Source: Pirellula staleyi DSM 6068
GTDB lineage: Bacteria > Planctomycetota > Planctomycetia > Pirellulales > Pirellulaceae
NCBI RefSeq assembly: GCF_000025185.1
Contig: NC_013720.1
Coordinates: 2,232,001-2,296,000 of the forward strand
Direction of reading: 5' to 3'
DNA: 64,000 nt
The position numbers and the translations under genes are program-made. Under the pieces are notes generated by a model. That model searched no databases. It had not been told where the DNA came from and saw only the letters and a list, made by a program, of their open reading frames with translations. Below are positions 35,380 to 44,869 of the stretch, piece after piece. Within the stretch, counting starts at the first letter, position 1. Each line of letters begins with the position of its first letter.

Positions 35380-37590
35380 CTAAAGCCCGCGGCTGAGCTG
35401 AAACGTCTTGCTAAACAGACGCCAAAGCCGTCGCGCGATCGTTTCGGAATCAACGCGAATTCGAGCTTTCCCCGTCGCGTAGGGGAGCACACGTAGCGAG
35501 CTCTGCAGCTCGATTCGGACTTGATACTTCGCTTCGCTCGACACTTCGTCGGACTCGAGCAGCGAGTTAGTCATCGCTGATGGTGTCGCACTCTCCGACG
35601 CTTTGGCGATATCGATAATCGTCCCCTCGACGGCGATCGATTCTTCTTGAAACACGATTACCGCCACCGACTGTCCAATGCGCACTTGCTCCAGATCCGA
35701 TTCAGCCAGGACAGCAGTCGCTTCGAGCTTCGTGGGGTCCCCGACTTCGCAAAGCAACGTCCCTTGGTCCAAATAGCTGCCGATGTTCTCGGGGTCGAGT
35801 GGTGTACCGTACCAGGTGGTTAAGGCCAGCTTCGTGACCTCTCGTTTCGCGCGTCCCGGAGCGAGCACGACACCTTCGCGAGGTGAGCGAATCGTGAGGC
35901 GATTGACTAGGTCGCGCAGTTGCTCAGTTCGCTCGCGCATGTCCTGCAGCACTACCGTTTCGGCAGGAATGATGGTCTCCACCGAGTCATCAATCCCGCG
36001 CATCGTCTGCAATGCGTCGAGCTTCTTCTCTTGTGCCCTGGTCTCTGATTCGATCCGTGCAAGATCGAGCGTTAGCGCCGAGTTGTCGAGCTTGGCCAAG
36101 ACGTCACCTTGGCCAATAGTGTCGCCAGCCTGCGCCACCGATCGAAGTTGCCCTGCGCTCGTGACATAGATTGGTGTGGCACCTTGAGGAATCACCAGCA
36201 GTGGCGCATCGACGCGCGATGGGAGCGGCACCATCACGATGGCTCCCACGGCGCCGCAGGCGAAGATCGTCGAGAAAGCGAATCGTAAAAAACTAAATTG
36301 ACGTTGCATGATCGACTCGCGCCATTGCCGAAAAAAGGTCTGAACGACAGGGAGCAGCGTGGCACCCAGTGCCGCGAAGAGCAACAGCCCCACCATCGCC
36401 TCGATCTTCCACGCTCGTCCAAGTGCCGAGAGTATCCAGTATGCCGAGACGAGGACAAAAATGCGATAAATCCCCGAGAATAACGCGTAAAATGCCAGCG
36501 GGGCATCTCGCTCGGTACTCGCCAGAAGAGCTGGAGGAGGCGTAAGTCCAAAGACCTGTTGGGCGAAGATGGTTGCAAAAGCACGCCGCGATCGCTGCTC
36601 GAGATTCGGGATTTCGAGCCAGTCGGAAAGGAGGTAGTAGCCGTCGTAGCGGAGCAAGGGATTGGCATTCACGACCAAAGTTCCGATGGAGCAAATCACC
36701 ATCGCCTGGAGTGATAGAGAGTTAATCACCCCCGGCAGACTGGCCCACCACAGCAAACCAAACAGCGCTGCCAGCACGAGCTCCACATACATCCCCGCTG
36801 CTGCCACAGCCATGCGCTTCCAGCGACTCGCCAGGAGCCAGCTGTCCGACACGTTGCAGTAAAGGCAAGGGGTCAACAGCAATAGTTGCACACCCATCTC
36901 CGGAACGCGTGCGCCCATGCGCATGCAGACAAACGCATGCGCAAGTTCGTGCAAGGTTTTCACGAAGATCAGCACAACCGGCAGGAGCAGCAGATGCTGC
37001 GGCGCTAAATTGGTCGCGGAACTTTCGAGCCTTGCAATGATCGTTGGAAGCTGTGTTAACGCAAGGATGAACACCACGGCGACCAGCGTCAGCATGATCG
37101 CCGCGCATAGCGGCGAGAAGAACCAACTCACTAGCGGCAGCCAGGGGCGCAGCCAAGTCTCGGCATCGATCCCACGAAGCCGGGGCGACAGGAGCGCACT
37201 GGCAAGGCGCGAGATAGGCCACGCCTCATGCTTTTGGCGCTTGGTGGCCAGCACTGCTCCCTGACCAGGGAGTGTTCCCAAGACGAGTCCTTGTTTGTGC
37301 AATTGTTCGAGAAATGCCGTCAGCTGTTTAACCGACAGGATGCTCGGCGCAAATCGATGCGCAAATGCAGCCCGCAGATCGTCGATACTGATTTCGCCAT
37401 CCAGATGCTCGAAGACAAACTGTTCATGCCCCCGAAAATAGAAATAACGCAGCGCGATGGGATCGTGCACGATCAGCCACGACTCACCACCAAACCATTG
37501 TTGACGGCGCACTAAATCGTGGCGCGCGACCAATGGAATCGGTCGCTCGGTGGTGCTGGTGATCGGTTTGGAAGTTTGCGGCTTAGCCAC
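35380..37590 (-). CDS. M50 site-2-type metallopeptidase fused to HlyD adaptor
   Basis: 736 residues. The N-terminal 110 residues resemble a PqqD-like peptide-binding domain (FRGHEQFVFEHLDG, then DLRAAF). A multi-helix membrane domain carries the zinc motif HELAH at 214-218 and the second motif NPLLRYDGYYLL (Asn310, Asp316) of family M50. From about 440 a membrane helix leads into an HlyD-type periplasmic domain with lipoyl-like and coiled-coil parts (GDVLAKLDNSAL, EGVVLAPGRAKRE). Such fusions accompany peptide or protein export systems. The gene starts two bases after the stop of the upstream HlyD gene, so they are co-transcribed. A protease in place of an ABC ATPase is notable. Confidence 0.88.
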   Translation of the reverse strand: MAKPQTSKPITSTTERPIPLVARHDLVRRQQWFGGESWLIVHDPIALRYFYFRGHEQFVFEHLDGEISIDDLRAAFAHRFAPSILSVKQLTAFLEQLHKQGLVLGTLPGQGAVLATKRQKHEAWPISRLASALLSPRLRGIDAETWLRPWLPLVSWFFSPLCAAIMLTLVAVVFILALTQLPTIIARLESSATNLAPQHLLLLPVVLIFVKTLHELAHAFVCMRMGARVPEMGVQLLLLTPCLYCNVSDSWLLASRWKRMAVAAAGMYVELVLAALFGLLWWASLPGVINSLSLQAMVICSIGTLVVNANPLLRYDGYYLLSDWLEIPNLEQRSRRAFATIFAQQVFGLTPPPALLASTERDAPLAFYALFSGIYRIFVLVSAYWILSALGRAWKIEAMVGLLLFAALGATLLPVVQTFFRQWRESIMQRQFSFLRFAFSTIFACGAVGAIVMVPLPSRVDAPLLVIPQGATPIYVTSAGQLRSVAQAGDTIGQGDVLAKLDNSALTLDLARIESETRAQEKKLDALQTMRGIDDSVETIIPAETVVLQDMRERTEQLRDLVNRLTIRSPREGVVLAPGRAKREVTKLALTTWYGTPLDPENIGSYLDQGTLLCEVGDPTKLEATAVLAESDLEQVRIGQSVAVIVFQEESIAVEGTIIDIAKASESATPSAMTNSLLESDEVSSEAKYQVRIELQSSLRVLPYATGKARIRVDSETIARRLWRLFSKTFQLSRGL

Positions 37591-37592
37591 GA

Positions 37593-38486
37593 TCAGGGAA
37601 CTCGAATCGTCATCTGCCCACGATAACCGGGGCGAAGCATTTGGTCGGCATTGTCGATCTCAGCAATCACGCGGACTTCATTGCTCACGGGATTCACTTC
37701 GGGACTAACGAAGACCAAAACACCTTGAAATTGCCGCTTCGGAAGCTCTGTGGCCAGAATGTCAAATTGCACGGGAGTGCCAGCTTTCAAAGCTACGGCA
37801 GCTTTCGCGGGAATGAATCCTTCACAGCGGAGCTTGTCGAGTTGCACGAGTCGAATCAGCTTCTTGCCAGGCTCGATCCACTCCCCTTCGCGACCAGTAA
37901 TGTCGGCAACCACGCCGCTGAAGGGAGCAATCGCCCGTCGCCGGTCGATGGTCCGTTTCGCGAGATCGACCTCTGCTTGTTTGAGCTTGATGTTGAGCAC
38001 GGCCACCGATTGTTCGTGCTTTGCTTTTTCCATGGCGAGTCGCGCCTCATCAGCCGCCAATTGCAATCGATCGAGTTCTTGCTGCGAGATTACTTTTTGG
38101 ATCGCAGCAACACTGGTCTGGCCACGTTTCAGCTCCTCTTCGGCTACGCGGAGCGTCTTCTCTGCCAGACGATAGGCCACATCGGTGTCGGCTGTTCGTG
38201 TCGCGATTTCGAGTTCAATTTCGGCTCGGGTGAGCATCAGCACCACTTCGCGATCGTCGAGGGTCGCCAGGATATCTCCCTTCTCGACTTTCATCCCCTC
38301 CTTCACATTCACGGCCGAAAGGATTCCCGCTTCAGCAGCGGGAACATCCACCTCGCGTACCAGACGCAGTAACCCCGAGACGACCACCGGTTCTGCGGCG
38401 CGTGCAGAGGGGGACTCGAAGGAGAGCGAGAGGAGGCCGATGCCAAGGAATACGAGAAGAGGGGACGCTACTTTTTGTTTCGACAT
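37593..38486 (-). CDS. HlyD/RND-type periplasmic adaptor protein
   Basis: 297 residues from ATG 38486. A signal peptide or membrane anchor is at 1-32 (PLLVFLGIGLLSLSF). A biotin/lipoyl-like half (GILSAVNVKEGMKVEKGDILATLDD), a long coiled coil (about 90-190), the second lipoyl half (APFSGVVADITGREGEWIEPGKKL) and a beta-barrel ending with LRPGYRGQMTIRVP are typical of membrane fusion proteins. It would link an inner-membrane exporter to a TolC-type channel across the periplasm. It is the third gene of the minus-strand export set. Confidence 0.92.
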   Translation of the reverse strand: MSKQKVASPLLVFLGIGLLSLSFESPSARAAEPVVVSGLLRLVREVDVPAAEAGILSAVNVKEGMKVEKGDILATLDDREVVLMLTRAEIELEIATRTADTDVAYRLAEKTLRVAEEELKRGQTSVAAIQKVISQQELDRLQLAADEARLAMEKAKHEQSVAVLNIKLKQAEVDLAKRTIDRRRAIAPFSGVVADITGREGEWIEPGKKLIRLVQLDKLRCEGFIPAKAAVALKAGTPVQFDILATELPKRQFQGVLVFVSPEVNPVSNEVRVIAEIDNADQMLRPGYRGQMTIRVP

Positions 38487-38625
38487 GAGATGTCTCTTCC
38501 TGCGAATTGCTCGGCCAACCTGGGGCATCGAATCGTTGCGTGAGCAAGCTCGTCACTCGTGCGTGTCGTGAGTTATCCTGGCGGAAATTGACGGAATCGC
38601 CGCTCCAAAACAAGGTGGTCGCGCT

Positions 38626-40605
38626 CTAGTAGACACACCACGACCGAACAAGCGTAATGAGCTCGTGGAACCAAACATACCCGATGGGGTAGGTGCCACA
38701 CTCGATTTTAGCGCGCACTGTTGCGCCGGGGCGTAGCTCTGGGAGCTTTCCGCTGATCGAGCCAGCGGTGATATGCACAATGCTTTGATTTTGTTCGTCG
38801 CGCGACGTTGCGGGGGCGATTGCTTCGACCACAGCCCGGTGCACCTGGGTGATATCGGTGCCGAGCACAAACGAGACTGCGACCGGTTGTTTGGAATGGG
38901 CCTGAGCGCGAAGCACATACCCCGCGCGACGATCGGGAAGGTCGAGTTCGAGTTGCCAGGGAGATGTGAGGTCGGCGATCGTCATCAGCAGTTCACCGCG
39001 CTTCACGGGACGATCGGCCAGCTGACGTTCGAGGTCGAACGTAACGATCGAGCCGCTGATGGGACTGTTGATTTTGAGTTGCGCGACCTCGGCTTTCAGG
39101 ATCTCCTCTTCGGCCTCGAGACCGATACTAATTTCCTTTAGCTGCTCGATTCTCGCGGCGAGTTCGCTTTTTGAACCAGGGCCCGAGGCAGGGAGATCAT
39201 CCCCTAGTAGTTGTGCCTGCGCCGAGTCGAGGTCTTCTTTCGTTTTTCGTCGTTTACCACCCACTTCTGACAAGCGGATCGCTAGCGTGGGGCTATCGAG
39301 TTCTGCTAACGGCTCCCCTTTACGCACCGACATCCCTTCGCGGCCTGCGAGTCGAATCACCACGCCATCAGCTGGCGCGAAGACATGCTGACGGACCTGC
39401 GGAACAAGCTCGCCACTCGCTTCGACTGTCAGCTCGGCTGGTATCAGCAACAGCGCGGCTGTGATGGCACCCAGGACGATTCCCAGCAAGGCCAATTGTG
39501 CGAGACGTTGTCGCGCATGATCACGCACCTTGCGACGGAGTCGTCCGAGCCATTTGAAGGGGAGCGATTCGTACTCGACCGCTCCTTCAACCGCACCAGC
39601 AACCGTTGCGGCGATGAGCGCTGCTCGTCGGCGATCGTCGATGGATGGCAGGCGCGAGAACCATTCGCAGGCCAAAATTCCGATCGGCCTTGAGGATTCA
39701 TCGTCGGTCGTAAGCGGGAGCATGGCGAGCGAACGAGCATGGGTTTCGTCGACGAGCGCTTCAGCCGCTTCTTCGACCTGCGGCGCGACATCGTCGTTTT
39801 TGTTGTCGCCGTACCAAAGTGTGTCTCCCGACCGGAGCACAAGCCCAGCCAGCTGTTCGAGATGTCTTAATGATTGGCTACGACGGTCGAACGAAGCGGC
39901 GCCGCTGATGGCGATCACTTCAGTGCGATTTCCTCGCGCTAGTAGCAGCGTCATCCGGTCGCAGTGAGCAAGTGCGGGAGCATCGCCGACAATGGTGCTC
40001 GCGACATTCTCGAGAATCAGCGATTCGTGCACACGCCTCGAAAGATCGAGGAGCTGTGCGGCATCGAGTTCTCGCGTCTTTAGCAAACGAAGTTGGCGGT
40101 TCTTTTCGTAGTCCTCGGCGATTTCGCAACCGGTGGTGACGAGCCGGAAATAGCCATCGACCAGTGCTGGCCGCGACTCCGGACGCTGCAAGATTTCGAT
40201 CACTCCGAGCGGTTCGTCGAGTACCACCAGCGGCGCGACGATCAGCAGCCACGGTGTATCGTTCACTTGATTTCGCGTGCTGCTTCCAGGTGGAACGAGC
40301 TGCGGTTCGTGGGAACGCAGGACGTCGACGATGAGCGCGTCGTGCTGGGCTCGCAGCTGCGAGTCGCCAGCGAGTGTTTGTTCGAGTTGCATCTCGAACT
40401 GGCACAGGAGTTGGCCTTCACGCACGGTCCAGACAGCACCACCTACAGCGGCCAGCACACCGATTAACTGTGACAGGAGCTTAGGGTAGAAGGTTTCAGG
40501 TGCAACATCCTCGCGCGCGAGTTGCGTGAGTCCATCGAGCACTTCTTCGATCTCGAGCCAAGCGGCGTCGGAAGGCTCGTGCGGATCGAGGTTGCCGGTC
40601 GTCAT
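38626..40605 (-). CDS. GAF-GAF-HlyD fusion adaptor
   Basis: 659 residues from ATG 40605; the frame is open back to 40698 without family features. Two GAF-like domains are inferred, the first about 40-195 (LIGVLAAVGGAVWTV, PLVVLDEPLGVIEI) and the second about 220-355 (MTLLLARGNRTEVIAISG, PIGILACEWFS). A membrane helix at about 390-412 (LALLGIVLGAITAALLLIP) is followed by an HlyD-like region with both lipoyl halves (FAPADGVVIRLAGREGMSV and INSPISGSIVTFDLE) and a coiled coil. Topology puts GAF domains inside and HlyD outside. GAF domains bind small ligands, so export could be gated by a cytosolic signal; this is inference. Confidence 0.85.
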   Translation of the reverse strand: MTTGNLDPHEPSDAAWLEIEEVLDGLTQLAREDVAPETFYPKLLSQLIGVLAAVGGAVWTVREGQLLCQFEMQLEQTLAGDSQLRAQHDALIVDVLRSHEPQLVPPGSSTRNQVNDTPWLLIVAPLVVLDEPLGVIEILQRPESRPALVDGYFRLVTTGCEIAEDYEKNRQLRLLKTRELDAAQLLDLSRRVHESLILENVASTIVGDAPALAHCDRMTLLLARGNRTEVIAISGAASFDRRSQSLRHLEQLAGLVLRSGDTLWYGDNKNDDVAPQVEEAAEALVDETHARSLAMLPLTTDDESSRPIGILACEWFSRLPSIDDRRRAALIAATVAGAVEGAVEYESLPFKWLGRLRRKVRDHARQRLAQLALLGIVLGAITAALLLIPAELTVEASGELVPQVRQHVFAPADGVVIRLAGREGMSVRKGEPLAELDSPTLAIRLSEVGGKRRKTKEDLDSAQAQLLGDDLPASGPGSKSELAARIEQLKEISIGLEAEEEILKAEVAQLKINSPISGSIVTFDLERQLADRPVKRGELLMTIADLTSPWQLELDLPDRRAGYVLRAQAHSKQPVAVSFVLGTDITQVHRAVVEAIAPATSRDEQNQSIVHITAGSISGKLPELRPGATVRAKIECGTYPIGYVWFHELITLVRSWCVY

Positions 40606-40737
40606 GGTTAGCGGCAATTTCGATCGAGGTGATGTGCGGGAAGAATCACGGGCCACGAGGAGCCAAGACTGTGCTCGTGGCAAGCTCAATCGTAGCAAGA
40701 ATCGCTCGAATGGAGCAAGGAATAGATCGAAAGCAAA

Positions 40738-43700
40738 CTACGGTGCTGGCGGCAGGTACTGAAACGCCGGTGCTGTCTGCTGCATCGCTGGGGCTGGCAT
40801 CGGAGGTCCTGAGACCCCCGAAGTTCCTGGGGCAAACCAAGTTTGTTCGATCAGTCGCGACGAAGGGCCTTGCTGCATCGACGTGGGAATCGGCTGAGCC
40901 GTCGGTCCCTGCATGCTCGACATGTTCAGCGGTGCTGCTGAGCTCGGACGTCGCAAGCCTTCGAGCGTCGGCTGACGAGGTGCGGCGGGTGGCGCCGCTG
41001 GCTGCTGATACTGGGGTTGCTGATACTGCGGCTGTACCGGTGCATACTGCGTCGGGGGATTCTGTTGCTGGTATTGTGGCTGCGCTGGAACGTTGTAGTT
41101 GGGCTGCATCGAAGGCAGCGGCAACGAGGGCTCGTTGGTCGTAAATCCAAACTGCGGCTGAACGGTGGCCTGAGGTGGTGCAGCCGTTTGTGGCTGGACA
41201 GGGGGAGCCGTGGTGAAAGGACGAACAGCCCCTTGTGGCAACTGCTGCTGCATCGACGGTTGATACTGGGGTTGCTGATACTGTTCGTAGCCGCCCGGCG
41301 GAAGCGAATTGAACTGCGATTGGTTCGACGGTGGAGCCAGCGGCAACGACGAATTGATCGCGGGAGTAGACGGCGTCGCAGGAGCTGGCGGCAGCAGATT
41401 CATCGAGGCGGCCGAACTTGCGCGACGTTGTCCTTCGAGTTGCGGAACGCGAGGCTGTGCGACCTGTGGCCGTGGACCTTGCGATGGCATCGTTTCGTAT
41501 GGAACATTGTTTGGCGAATTGCTCGAGGCGCTGAACTGCGGAGCGACTGCTGCGTTCGATGGTCGACGTCGCGACGAAACACTCGCTGGAGGCTGCTGTC
41601 CAGTCGGCATAGCTGCGGCACTCGTAGACCGCGAACCTGGGAGTGGCAACGAGCTTTCGCTTTCGAGCTGCTGTGGCATAACAGGTTGCTGCACCACCGG
41701 CTGTTGGAGGTTTGGTTGCTGGAAGCTCGGTTGCTGTACGCGTGGCTGCTGCGGCGCTGCGATGGTCGGCGGACTCACAGCAGCAGGAGCATTGCGAGGA
41801 GGCATCAGGTTCATCGATGCGGCACCGCTCGGACGACGGACGTTCCCCATAGCAGGCTGCCTTGCGACACCACCATCGGGCGAAGCAAAGGTAGGTGGAA
41901 CATGGTTGTTGAGCGAGTTCTCATAGGCACGATCTCCCGCTGGAATCGAATCTGCGGGCAGCTCCAGCGAAGGTCCAACCGGCTCGGGCCGGCGAGCTGG
42001 TGTGGGAGTCGTGGCAACTGGTCGCTGCGGTGCTGCGGGTGCAAGCTTCATCGATGCGGCGCCACTCGGACGACGGACATTCCCGATCGCAGGTGCACGA
42101 CCAGGAAGCGATGGCGCTGTGCCTGGCGTGGCCTGCGGATATTCCGTGAACTCAGGATTGTTTTCAGGGAAGTTGAACTCGGGTTCACCAGCTGCACTGG
42201 GGCGTGGCGAACGAGCTGGCGTGGGCGATCCGGCGGTGTTGTTGCTGGCGGCACGTGGCGATGGTGGAAGCAAATTCATCACCGCTGCACCACTTGGGCG
42301 GCGGATGCTTCCTGCATTAGCCGTCCGTGGCTGCTCGGTCATAGTTGGTGCCGATGCTGGCGTTTTGGCAGGCGTAGGCTCGGCATACAGCTTCGAGGGA
42401 TCGGCATAGACAGGATTGCCTACCATGTCCGGACCTTCGGGATCGGTGTTCACAATGTTCGGCAACGTTCCGCCGGGTAGTGGTAGACTCTCTTGCGGTG
42501 TCATCACTGTCTGCGGAACATACTCAGGCTCGGCCGGAACGATCGTCTCTTCGGCGACATCAGCCGGTGGGGTCGGTGGACCGAACATCGGTGGCGCTGC
42601 CAAATCTTGCGGCGATGCTGCATCGTTGGTTGGCGATGGCTCTAGCTCGGCAAAATCGGGCGACGGAGTGGGAATCGATGGATCGCTGGGGGCTGTTTCT
42701 GTCGGTTGTGGCGGACGCATTTCGGTAGGCGACAAATCGGCAGGTGGCAAGCTTTCCGCCATATGCACGTGGCTGTACTCGAGCAGCGTTCCCTTCTCGT
42801 AGTGGATGTTCTTGATTGCAATCGTATGTTCAACCAAAGCGCGATAGTACTGAATGTCGGCATCGGCCAAGCGACGTTCGGCATCCAGCAACTGATCGAG
42901 ATTGACGGGCAGGTCTTTCGAGAGCTTGTCGCGCAGGATATCAACTTGGCGCTGGGCAGCAGAGCGACGATTGAAGCTGGTGTTCATTACTTGATACGAG
43001 CGAGCCAGATCGGCCATCGCATTGCTCAAATCGTGAACCACCTGACGTTCCTGTTCGCAAAGCACGGCTTTCTCGCGAGCCAGCAACAGCTGAGCATTTC
43101 GGACGGCAGCATAGCCACGTCGGAAACCAATTGGCATGGTCAGTTCGGCCCCCACTTGCCATTCGGCGAAATCGCCAATGAACAAGTTGCGAATCGAACT
43201 GTTGCCAAAGTAGCCCTGTGGATCTTGCGGATCGAACAGCAGGTCTTCATCACCCAGCAGTCCATGCCCCAGACCACGCCAGCGATAGCGGGTGGTGGCA
43301 TCGAGTCGTGGTAGCAAAAAGTTGCGCGACGCAATCAGCTCGAGCTCGCGACGTTTGATCGCTAGTCGCTGACGATGCAGTTCTGGACGACGACAAATGG
43401 CATCATTGGTGACGCCACTCCAGTCGAACGAAATGCGAGCGAGCGTGGGCTCGTCACCAGGGCGAATCATGCGACCATCGGTGATCGGCAAACCGCAGGC
43501 CAGACGCAAACGACGTTCGCAAACCAGCACACCACCAATGCCGCGGAAACTTCCACCAGCCGTGCCGTTGTTCGTGGTGGTGCTATCTTGCAAACGGCCA
43601 CTCAAGGCATTTTGTACATCTTCTTCAAAACGATAATACTGCTCGCGAGCTTGCGCTTCACGTTCGGCTGTTCCACCCGGCTGACCACCTTGATACATAA

Positions 43701-44595
43701 CATTGATGCGTTGCCACGTCTCGAGAGCCGTGTTGCGAGCAGTGATCTTGGCGTCGAGATCGCGATAGGCAAAGTACAAATCCCAGTAGGCGTTTTCGAC
43801 GTTGCTCACGAGGTCGCGAAGACCAATTTCGAAGTCGGTCACACTGATATCGGTGTTCACGCGGGCGATAACCACACCGCTATAAACACCTGGAACCGAG
43901 TTGGGTCCAGCAATGCGATTGAAGCGTGTACCAGCACCTTGCAGCAGCGGATGACGAGCTTCGACTTCCAGCAGCGAGTCCCAGGTGCTCGGAAAGCGGT
44001 TGAACGAGGCGTTATTGAAGTCGTAGGTGGTGGTGCCACGCAAAATCAGCTGCGTACCACTGGTGGTGACTTTCGATAGCTGCGACTGCGCGACGAGCAA
44101 ATCTTGCTGGAAGAACCGAGTACCACCGGACGCCACGAAGTTGTTCACCATCCGGTCGTTCTTTTCGGCCGATACGCTAGCCCCGATCGTGGCATCAAAC
44201 GCTGCCAAAGCCGCTTCCATACCGATGCGAGGATCGGAAGAAACAACCGCTGGCCCAAGAATCGTGCGTGCGTTTTCCGGTGAGCGAATGACCGTTCCAC
44301 CAAGATCGCGAAGGATGGCCGACTGTGTGACGGCGAGCTGAACAGCCTCGTCGAGCGACATGTTCCACCACTCTTGAGGCACCGCGTTCTCGTTGATCGT
44401 GCGGGGGGCTTCGCTGGTGGCATACTGCATGCTCGGATTGATCTCGACTTCGGGATAGTCGTACCGGGCAGCGATCTCTTTATAATGTGCTAGCTCAGGG
44501 TCATTCTTACGGTCCGGCCCGACCAAATTGCAGCCGACACTCATCGCGACGAGCGCGATAATGGCAGCGACAGGGGCATAGACAGTACGAAACAT
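40738..44595 (-). CDS. TolC-like outer-membrane lipoprotein with long Pro/Gln-rich tail
   Basis: 1285 residues. The signal peptide ends in lipobox SVGC (Cys22). Residues about 60-620 are a TolC/outer-membrane efflux domain, with long helices such as LRDLVSNVENAYWDLYFAY and EREAQAREQYYRFEEDV. Beyond 630 the protein is low complexity: Pro, Ala, Gln, Thr and Ser, with six copies of an RRPSGAASMNL-type motif. Normal TolC proteins are about 450-500 residues, so the tail more than doubles the length. It is the first gene of the minus-strand export set and supplies the outer channel. The tail may anchor to the wall or bind a partner; this is unknown. Confidence 0.88.
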   Translation of the reverse strand: MFRTVYAPVAAIIALVAMSVGCNLVGPDRKNDPELAHYKEIAARYDYPEVEINPSMQYATSEAPRTINENAVPQEWWNMSLDEAVQLAVTQSAILRDLGGTVIRSPENARTILGPAVVSSDPRIGMEAALAAFDATIGASVSAEKNDRMVNNFVASGGTRFFQQDLLVAQSQLSKVTTSGTQLILRGTTTYDFNNASFNRFPSTWDSLLEVEARHPLLQGAGTRFNRIAGPNSVPGVYSGVVIARVNTDISVTDFEIGLRDLVSNVENAYWDLYFAYRDLDAKITARNTALETWQRINVMYQGGQPGGTAEREAQAREQYYRFEEDVQNALSGRLQDSTTTNNGTAGGSFRGIGGVLVCERRLRLACGLPITDGRMIRPGDEPTLARISFDWSGVTNDAICRRPELHRQRLAIKRRELELIASRNFLLPRLDATTRYRWRGLGHGLLGDEDLLFDPQDPQGYFGNSSIRNLFIGDFAEWQVGAELTMPIGFRRGYAAVRNAQLLLAREKAVLCEQERQVVHDLSNAMADLARSYQVMNTSFNRRSAAQRQVDILRDKLSKDLPVNLDQLLDAERRLADADIQYYRALVEHTIAIKNIHYEKGTLLEYSHVHMAESLPPADLSPTEMRPPQPTETAPSDPSIPTPSPDFAELEPSPTNDAASPQDLAAPPMFGPPTPPADVAEETIVPAEPEYVPQTVMTPQESLPLPGGTLPNIVNTDPEGPDMVGNPVYADPSKLYAEPTPAKTPASAPTMTEQPRTANAGSIRRPSGAAVMNLLPPSPRAASNNTAGSPTPARSPRPSAAGEPEFNFPENNPEFTEYPQATPGTAPSLPGRAPAIGNVRRPSGAASMKLAPAAPQRPVATTPTPARRPEPVGPSLELPADSIPAGDRAYENSLNNHVPPTFASPDGGVARQPAMGNVRRPSGAASMNLMPPRNAPAAVSPPTIAAPQQPRVQQPSFQQPNLQQPVVQQPVMPQQLESESSLPLPGSRSTSAAAMPTGQQPPASVSSRRRPSNAAVAPQFSASSNSPNNVPYETMPSQGPRPQVAQPRVPQLEGQRRASSAASMNLLPPAPATPSTPAINSSLPLAPPSNQSQFNSLPPGGYEQYQQPQYQPSMQQQLPQGAVRPFTTAPPVQPQTAAPPQATVQPQFGFTTNEPSLPLPSMQPNYNVPAQPQYQQQNPPTQYAPVQPQYQQPQYQQPAAPPAAPRQPTLEGLRRPSSAAPLNMSSMQGPTAQPIPTSMQQGPSSRLIEQTWFAPGTSGVSGPPMPAPAMQQTAPAFQYLPPAP
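40919..42310 (-). repeat. six copies of an RRPS(G/S)AA-type motif in the TolC-like tail
   Basis: Copies lie at about 42272-42310 (RRPSGAAVMNL), 42044-42082 and 41808-41846 (both NVRRPSGAASM), 41543-41576 (RRRPSNAAV), 41396-41434 (RRASSAASMNL) and 40919-40959 (RRPSSAAPLNM). They are spread over 1.4 kb and separated by Pro/Gln-rich spacers. Confidence 0.8.
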
Positions 44596-44869
44596 GTTGG
44601 TGTGGTAGTTTCTGCTTGGGGGGCGCGCAGGAACGTGACTGAGCGGAACTCGTCGTCCCCTTGATCGGCATGCAGAAGTGAAGATCGCGCGTCAAAATCG
44701 CGCTAATTGGCAAAAATCATGCAATCCGCAGGGTTGGTTTAATCGGCACTGTCTGCTCATCTTGTCTATTTTGGTGTTGTTGGCTGTCTAAATTATGCAG
44801 GTTGCCTAGACCGCTCTCTGCATCGTTGCATGTGCAAGTCTGTAAGGTTTTTTCGCAAGGAATTTTGAC

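Noticed and set aside
41017-42480. 487-codon plus-strand open frame opposite the TolC-like tail
   Set aside because: It mirrors the low-complexity Pro/Gln/Ala codons of the minus-strand gene, gives an Arg/Trp/Leu-rich product with no domain, and lies wholly inside a well-supported gene.
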